The translations under genes were made by a program, and so were the position numbers. This document shows positions 43,802-53,500 of a stretch of 60,000 bases of DNA, in pieces. The stretch comes from Nematostella vectensis (lineage: Eukaryota > Cnidaria > Anthozoa > Actiniaria > Edwardsiidae). The notes under the pieces were generated by a model. It saw only the letters and a program-made list of their open reading frames with translations, was not told where the DNA came from and searched no databases. The stretch is taken from assembly GCF_932526225.1 (NCBI RefSeq), contig NC_064041.1:64001-124000 (forward strand). Direction: 5' to 3'. Positions within the stretch are counted from its first letter, which is position 1. Every line of letters begins with the position of its first letter.

Positions 43802-46800
43802 CTGGAGAATAAAGATGTCTTTAAGTGAAGCTAAACGAGGGGAAAAGTTATAAGTTTTTGAATGCAGGCTATGGAAAAGAAAGTAGATGGTTTCTTAAGG
43901 GTATTGCACTGAATTGATCATTTTAAGGAAAAGATGGATTTTGCAGAACCTTTCATTTTAAGGAAATTAGATTTCACATTACAATCCCGATTATCTGCTG
44001 CTAGTAGCTCTTAAAAAGGGTCTATTGGCGAACTTCTTCGACCCTGTTGCCTGTTGCTGATATTAAAAGAGCTGTAACTCAGAGAAGATTTGAGGTTTTA
44101 AAATGAGACTCAGCAAATAATATATAGGGAAGTTCACAGAGATCGATGAGATTATCGCGTCACACTCGTTAGCACGTGACCAAGAATTGAAAAGGTTTCA
44201 TTAAAAAGTTACAAATCGATTAATCATAGCAATTATGTACGTGAAACAGTCGTTGAAGTGACTCGATTTCTATGATAAGCGCCCTCATTTATGGCAAACT
44301 TGTGGTGACGTCATGTACCTGCAGATGCCGTGACCTCCACAGGAATGTAGTCATCACACGTGGTCAGCGGCTGCAAGGTTATGCTATTGTCACCAAATAA
44401 AAGGATCGCTTTTTCCCTCGTAGGGTCAAACGCCTTGAATGTGATGTGGTGATGGAGCTGTGGCCGTCGTATCACTGTCTTAAGCTTGAAATCTTTGCTA
44501 GTGATGAGATAACTGTCGTCTTTTAGATCACTGGTTATCACGACCGGTCGGTGTGCCATGTTAATAAACCGCAGAGCGATGCACGTTTCTAGAGACAATG
44601 GTGTACTTAGTTTTAGATACATTTACCCCCTTTCCCCTCGCACTAACAAAAAATATCATCAGTCATTTATGTACCCGAGCACCTGAGCTAGTAAATTTAA
44701 ATATAAACTAGCATGCCTTTAATTCATGCTATATAAAGATATACAACATCTGGCCTTTAATTCATGGCTATATAAAATTATTACGCATATTCTATAAACT
44801 TTTGAAATTTCACAACGCAAGAAGTTTACAATACTGCTTGAAGAACCTCTTACCATTAGGTTTAAGCTTCCGTTGCCTCCCTTCCTTGATGGACTGACCG
44901 GGGATCTTGGGCGGTTGATGGTCGAGCACGCCTTTACAACTCATAGTTGGGCTGGCATTAGATGGCATCGGAAGGAAGTTAAATGAGCATCTCTCGAGGA
45001 ACTCGTTGGTAGGGTTATTGTACTCGAGGTGGATACCGGTGTTGAAGTTGTTCTTGCGCTTGTCTTCACAAGTGAACCAAAGGTAGTGGTAGAAACTCAT
45101 GATTTGCAACGCAGACGGGAAGCTCATTATCTTGTAGAAAGCAAAAGTTGCTTCTCGAGCTGAGGAGGTAATATACCAGCTTTGATTACTACTACAATCC
45201 TTATTATCACAGACAACTCGCTATTAAAGACAACTCGCTACCACAGACAACTTGCTATCACCGACAACTCGCTATCACAGACAACTCGCTATCACAGACA
45301 ACTCGCTATCACCGACAACTCGCTATCACAGACAACTCGCTATTACAGACAACTCGCTATTACAGATTCAATTACCATTCTCAAAAAGCACATTAGTGGG
45401 CTGCGTTAAATGTACTGTGGACTACGACGGCAAATGGATTTGATACAGAATTCAATAGCAGCACGTGGCAATGCGTTCTGTCTGATAAATTTCAGCCATT
45501 TAGGGGGTGGGATGATGCACTGTAAACTCCCCTAGCTACGTTCGCTACCGTAGAAAATCCTTAGTTTATCTGGCATTAGCATTTTATTTATTCCGTCGTC
45601 GTCGTCCTTGTTTAAGGTCCCTGTTATTAAGCATCACTAACCGTAACTGGCGTAGATGTCTTATTACTTACCAAAGTGTAAACTCCCGTCATGTTTCGCC
45701 AAGAAGAACCTGTAATTCTTTTGAACAATGTAATGGTCGGGAACGCACGCCGACTGAAGTGAGAAGTCGTCTGAGTTTGTCATTGGAAGAAGGCCCTCCC
45801 TAATGATAAAAAACTGGCATGCCCCCCGAAGCGTCACGTGACTATTCACAGACCGGAAGCAAAGGTTTTTGGTCAGATTGATTTGTATCGCGGGCACATC
45901 TAGCGAATGGATACTGTAGTGAGCGTTGAACACAACTGAAATAAGTACAATATAACAAATTTAGCAGTGCACAGTGTGATTCAAATAGGAGAAAATATCG
46001 ATCTCTCGCTCGAAGTCTGAAGGGGGACCCGGTTTTTTTCAATAGTATTTTTAAATTATCAAGTCAAGTTGTTTTCGTAACGAGTAATGTCCGATGTCCG
46101 ACGTTATTCCCTCCATAAAAATACTCATACGTCGAGAAAGAAACATCGTCCGACAACCAGGTTTGAAAGATATCATGTAGGTGTCAGGAAAGTGTGGGGA
46201 GGGGGGGGCGAGATGAGATGCAATGAGATAATGATGTTACAGGATATGTTGTGTGCAAGTAGTCACCGCTGTTGTAGTGGTACTTGCTGATGTTGTTAAT
46301 GTTACCTTTGCTTGCTGTTCCATCGTCATACACCAGTTTTCTCGCCACCTCATCCGGGTCTTCTCCTTTTTTCGGGTAGTAGACAAACTTGGCCCTTTCC
46401 CTTGTAGACTCTCGACTTTCTTGGCTCCCGATCTCACTTTCTACAATGAAGAAAGCGAAATGATCTTTAATAAATTCCAGATATTAAACTCATCTGGGCA
46501 AAATGAGTCGATTATTGATATATATTAAAAACACTCTCAACACTAAGCTTAAAGAAAAACAAGATATTCAATACAAAAAAACAAACACACACACACACAC
46601 ACACACATATATACACCTATTTCACAAAAGGTTGTCACCCATTATTTGTAAAATTAAAGGTGTTAAATAAAGTCCAGCAATAGCCAAGCATTGGTAGCCT
46701 TTAATGGATAATTGTTTTGATTAAACCATATTCTTCGAGACGCATGGTTACTTTCGGTCGTAGAACTGCCATTTGCCATTTGCCATTTGCACTGACAACC

Positions 46801-47459
46801 ATTATTGCAAAAGCTGTATAACATCAACTAACAACATATATAACGTTCGAACGTTGGCGTCATTATTCGCCAACACAAGCTATCAACCTTAAACAAGCGT
46901 AACGAGCTAGTGTCTTCGTGCCGCAACAGGAACAAAGCCTTGTTATGCAACAGCTGAACTATTCAATTTCATCATAACAGCCATTCAAATTTCGCGCCCT
47001 ATTTTTATGTAAATTTTGTATATAGATAGTATATAAGTGATGGTAGTAATATATTCTTAATAAATTTCCTGATATATATATATATATATAATAGAGAGAG
47101 AGAGAATATATATATATATATTCTATTCTCTATATTATATATATTCTCTCTCTCTATTATATATATATCAGGAAATTTATTAAGAATATATTACTACCAT
47201 CACTTATATACTATCTATATACAAAATTTACATAAAAAAATATATAAAATGATGGTTGAAGGCTTTCATAGAAAGTGCTCAATACTCGAAAGTAGAGCGG
47301 TGTATAGTAGGCCCACTCATCAGGGGATTTAATCCCCTGATGAGTGGGCAACCACGAAACAGACCTGTAGGGAAACCTATGTAGTTTGTATTTTTCTCAA
47401 ACCAACACTAAAAAAATATATATATATATATATTTGGCAGAGTCAATTTCCAGTTTTTG

Positions 47460-47543
<84 letters not shown>

Positions 47544-50500
47544 TGGTTTGTAGGAAAAAACACGCGAACTACCGTTTCATCTCTACAAGCCTGTTTCGTG
47601 GTTGCCCGCTCATCAGGAGATTTATTAAAAATATATTACTATTATCACTTATATACTATCTATGTACGAATCTGAGCTTGATTATAACAGTTTCAGATAA
47701 TAACAAAACTTTTCCATCACGAAATAGCATATATTTATAAATTCTTTGGTTTCTACCTTCCAGATTCTATTAATTCACAAATATAATATTCTGTCAATGG
47801 CTGTTTGACCTGATTTATTCGCATATCCCAGAGATTCAAAAATTGAGAATGCAATATAAAATAGCCGAATTGATAAATGAACTCTATAGATACCATGCAA
47901 TAGAGTACAGACATAGACATCCTCTCAAAAAAGGCCTCCCTGCGTGCGTAAAGCAGATTATTGACGTCCAAAAGTTCAACACATTTGTAAACATCGTGAG
48001 TGAATCTCGCTACTAGGCCCTAGACATGCGGATGTGATGCGCATGCTCAGACAAAAATCCACCCTGAGAGATTGTCAGTTTTGGTTGAAAGTTTAGTGCA
48101 AACCTACCTACAAATGTTGCATTTCCACTATTACCACTCATTAAAGACTCGAAGACAGGCTTTACGCCTTTGTTGGAATTCTTGACGTTTTTGACATTCG
48201 ATGCGCCCCCCATTCTTTGCAATTTCGCGAATTGTATGGCTGCTTGTTGAGAAGCCACTGTATCTGTTGGTATGGCAACACCGCGGCTTCCGAATGGCGT
48301 GCCTTCCCTGTCTGGTTCTACCCCTGGGAGCCGGTACTTCTGCAAATGGTCTGTTGCTCCCCCTGTGACACGAGTCTCCTGATTGGTCGTCACACCAGGC
48401 AGTGAAGATGAGCCGGAGCTAAGTGAGGAAAGAATGGAAATATGAAGCGATTTACGCTGTACGGTGTATTAACACATCAGCGTATGGGGCATTCTATCAC
48501 ATGGTACAGTGTATTAGCACATCAGTGTATAGAGCCTCTCACCAAATGCTAATTGTAATAGCACATCAGCGTATGGAGCTGATGCGTGCATCAGCGTATT
48601 AGCACATTAGTGTATTATATATATAGATGACACATAACAAGTATATTTGTCGTACGATGTTTCGGCGTCAGGGTAGTTTTAATTTATTGACGTCATCGGT
48701 GACGTCACGTGACCATCTCATTGCACCCCACTTGAAACATACATCACACATACCGAGTTTTGTTGTCACACGATGTCTCTTAATGAAATATATTTTTTTA
48801 TTTTGATGACGTCAGCATATTTTTATTCTATTGACGTCATTGGTGACGTCACAATCACGTGATTATATTGGTGCACCCCCTTGACACCTTCATGACACAT
48901 ACCAAGATTGGTTGTCATACGATGTTTTATTTATTAGATATGGATATTTTTGTTCTTAATGAAATCATAATAGTTTTGCTTTTAGTGACGTCCTCGATGA
49001 CGTCATCACGTGACCATATTTTTGCACCCCTCCTTGACACAAACATGACACCTGCCAAGTTTGGTTATGAAACAACGTTTCTTTCAAGATATATGAATGT
49101 TTTTGCTTTTAATCACGTTTTTTGTTTTAAGTGTGAGGTCATCGATGACGTCACACAGCACGTGACCATATTCTTGCATCCCCCTTGACACCTACATGAC
49201 ACCTACCGAGTTTGGTTGCCATACGATGTTTCCTTCGTGAAATATACATTTTTATTTTTATGACGTCAGCATATTTTTGCTTCTAGTGACGTCATCGGTA
49301 ACGTCACAATCACGTGACTATATAGGTGCACCCCCGTTGTTACATTAATGACACATACCAAATTTGGTTGTCTTATGTATATATGAATATAGATATGACA
49401 TCGTGATAGTTTTGCTTTAAGGGTGTACTGACATCTGTTGCTAAGAAAAAATTGAATATAGCATAAAAGCTTTGTGGAAAGTCATAAGGGTCTGATATTT
49501 GCCAAGTTGACCACCACAAGTGTGCTGATTTTTTTTATAACGTTATCCAGTGACGTCATAATGTGACGTCATAGATACAGATAAAAGCAAATACTTCAAG
49601 TAAAATTGCTCGAAAACAAATATTAAATAGGTTTTATGAATATTGTGGGATGGGCGCATTAAGCCGAGCATGCATTTTAAAAATGATTGAAGTAATTGTA
49701 AAGAAAGTTAAAAGTAATTGTTTTTTATGATTTTTAAAGGTCCTGAAATCCAGATTATTTGATATAATTTTGGTTTCTGTTAGATTAACACTAAATCCAT
49801 GCTTGGCTATACGAAGGAGAATTTTTTAAAAAGGAATACAGAAAAAATATTGCGTTTTGAAATAACTTGGCGACAAAAAAAGCTTTTTTTTAGAAAACGC
49901 AGAACCGGAAGTGAAACAGAGTCCGCGCGTGCTCATTCGGCCTACTCAGACACACTGATATCTCACATGATGAAATTTAAATGAGGCGCGCAGGTAGTGA
50001 AAATTGAAAACTTTGGCTTAAAAAAGGTTGGCTTGACTAAATCTTCGCTGGATCTTCGTTTTTACAAAACATTGGAAATATCATCACCCGAAAAGGCTGA
50101 GATCAACTTGAAGTCAATTTTTGGGAGCTTGAAATGCATATTTTTATTTCTTTTAACTTCGGGAAAGCTTGGAATGACGAATTCCGTGTTATGTATATGC
50201 GCGCGCTCAACGCCACCAGCGTAGCAACGTCGTTCCTGAGCAACACTAATGTCAGTACACCCTTAAGAGTCGTCACCGATGACTTCACGGATCACGTGAC
50301 CATATCTTGGCGCCGCCCTTGACACATACATGACACCTACTAAGTTTGGTTGCTATACAATGTTTCTTTCAAAAGATATTAATGTTTTGAATCTTGAAGA
50401 CGTCAGCATAATTTTGCTTCTAGTGACTTTATCGATGACGTCACATATCACGCGACAGCATATTTGCACCTTCCTTGACACATACATAACACCTGCCAAG

Positions 50501-53500
50501 TTTGGTTGTCATACGATGCTTTTAAGGGACGGACGGACGGACATCGCGTCACGAAAACTCGAGTCGACGGGCTACCAATATTTGTTACCATATTTGTTTT
50601 ATATACCACTTTTTCTTAGGTATGCTACGCTATAATGCCTCTCACCACGTGGTACTGCGTAATAGCACATCAGCGTATGGAACCCTTTCGCCACATTGTA
50701 TAGTGTATTAGCACATCAGCGCATGGGGCTGCTCACCTCTGCGGGCTCGATTCACGTTCGAGACTAGCCTGCGTGCAGCAGGAAATAGTTCCATTATTAC
50801 TGTCTGCGAATTACCGACAGAAAGCTTGTTTAGACCCCCCGCGCACCTACCGCTGGAGTGAAGCGATTTCTAATTGGCTATCATCTGGTTCAAATGTAAC
50901 GATCCACGCGATTGGTTAATAGCTCCATGTACTCTGCATATATAATTTTTCGAAAGTTATGATTTTGCACGAGAGTTTGACAGCGAAGGCGCGAAGCGTG
51001 CAAACCAATATATGGCGATTCCTTCGTGTAATTTGTGCCTCACGACGGATGTAGCTAATAGCGAAAGATTTGTCTTCGGGGGTTAAGGGAAGTTCGATAT
51101 AGCTTTTGAGCTGAAGAGTCTCTCTTCCAAAAGAGTAAGCGAGTATATTTGCCGTCTGCGCTTTAGGAAACTTAAGCGACGAAGACAATTGCTTCAAGAA
51201 CTGAAACGGATCATTTTTGAATGGCAATGCGTCACTTCGTTAGTTTCTGAAGAATTATGCATCTCAGCCTCGGAAAAAATTAAACGAAGACACCCCGTTG
51301 AATCCAAAAGGAAAATATTTAGATTTTAAAGTTCCAGCCGTGGTAGAGAAATAAACATTAGAGCGGCAAAGAGCTTTTTATCAGCTCTGAAAGCAAGTTT
51401 TGATGTTATCGAATCTTGGCCTACTCAAATCCTGTCATGCTGACGGCTTTACGTGCTCGAATGACGACTCTTCGTCAATGAATTAGCTAGAGCTATCCAC
51501 AAAGTAAAACTAGGAAACCTAGTCAAGAAACGAGCGCGGAAAGGTTCTTTGAAGCTTATATTTATCTTTCCCCTCCTTCGCTTCTACGCTCACTCTTTGC
51601 GCACGCCTTAACGCTTGCTAACACGCCTGTCTATTCTCTTCTTTCGATTGGAGTTTTTTGCGTAGCGCTCGCTCTTTGCTTTTAATTTTCAAGACGTCAT
51701 GTTTCCGCAACTTCACATATACCCTTAGGTCCCTCCCTTTATATTATCTGTAAGTGCAAAAGGCTCCCAAAGGGGACCTGGGTACCATTATATGTCCACA
51801 GTGCTCGAATTTTGGCAGGCGTCAAAATTCTTCTGTTAAATAGCCCAGGCCTCCACTCTTTCTTGAATACGCAACAGAAAACCCTTTTTCCACTAAAACA
51901 CCTGCGGAGGAGGCTAGTTCGAGACATGGCTTGACCGTAAATTTGACTTCTTAAACGTATGCGATGTGAACCGGCAAAGGCTGTTATGGAAATCTTTTGA
52001 CCGAAAATACCTTTCTTTTTTACGAACGCTGTGAAAATGATTTTCCAGAGAGTACGCTGGATTCAATCAACCGTTTCGTGGACATTAAAGACATTAAAAT
52101 GCATAGAGTGCGTGATTTTAGACGTGGGGAACAACTCCCCCAGTAAACGTTTTCACAGCTGATCCGCAATATAAAACAACAATCAATCAGAAATCTGTGT
52201 TTTCATCACACAATTCTCTTTCAATTCCCTTTTAATGAAAAAGATACATCCAGAACTTAATACCATTATATTCACACCGATATAGTGGTTATTTAAGCAG
52301 GTATTTCATAAATAAAAGATTTCAAGTCTTTATAATGAAGAAAATCGTATTCCAGTGACAAGGGTGTCTTGAGTGACATGATTTCTGAACATTTGCCTGA
52401 AGAATTGAAGTTCGTTAATCTGAAAAATATTGTAAATCAAGGAAAATTAAAGGCCTTCTTGTATTAAAATGCATAACATAGACTCTGAGAATGCCTAGGT
52501 ATTATATTTCACCGAATTGCAGAGAAAAAGAACTTTTTAGGAGTCTGCACGATGCACATCTTGATAAATAAACTCCAAATTCGCCGTCTGCCCAACGTCT
52601 TCACGTTCAATTATTTGATAACATTTGGATAACTTTAAAATAATTACATAACTTAACAGATACCAGGACACCATCCTACGAGTAGCATTGTGATCATGAG
52701 CATTGAGGAGCAGCTAAAAGGATAAAAACAGGTAGCTAACGAAGTAGAGAAGTGCAGAGGAAAAAGTTTGTTGTGAAAATGTACAAGCTCGCGAGGTGCC
52801 CATAACCATATATGGCGCGACGAACCATAAATGGATGCTATGATTGACAATAGCTTTCTAGGACGACATCATGGGCCACGGGGATTCGTTCTCTTACATC
52901 ATGGTCTCTTGGTTAAAGTCATGCTCTTATTGAAGGGGTTCCCTTATTAAAGTCATGCTCTTATTGAAGGGGTGCCCTTATTAAAGTCATACTCTTATTG
53001 AAGTGGTGCCCTTATTAAAAACATGCTCTTATTGAAGTAGTGCCCTTATTAAAGTCTGGCGGCGTATCGGATTAATATCCATGATAAAGAGGGTGTCCTT
53101 AGACTGTGGTTACTCTGTAAACAAATACCGAAATATAAGCGAAAGTCTGTTACCTCGATGTAGTTAATGCTGTTGCTGCAGAGCCTGTCGATGCACTGGC
53201 ACTTCCGTTTTGTAGGTTACTTGACGCCTCAGCACTTCCGGTCTGCTTATTATTTCCTCTCCCAGCACCACCGGTTTGTGTAATACTAACTGTACCAGCA
53301 TTTCCGGTTTGTGTATTTACTTCCTTGATGGTCACGTGATGGCCAGGGCTCATAAAAATGGCGTGCGCATACGCACGTGTGTTCTTGTACATCTTTAGCG
53401 CGTTGTTTATCGTGGTAGTGATGATCTTACGAGCAGCTTTAGCGGCCGCCTGTGCCCCTGCCTCAGCACCAGCCCTCTCTCCAGCCAGAGCACCAGCGTC

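Noticed and set aside
46237-46437. Alternative frame for gene B exon 6 ([13 protein letters not shown])
   Set aside because: Only the other frame joins exons 5 and 7 in phase.
50916-51227. Antisense frame with slight resemblance to a glycosyltransferase
   Set aside because: No catalytic motif and no neighbouring exon; the resemblance is too short to support.
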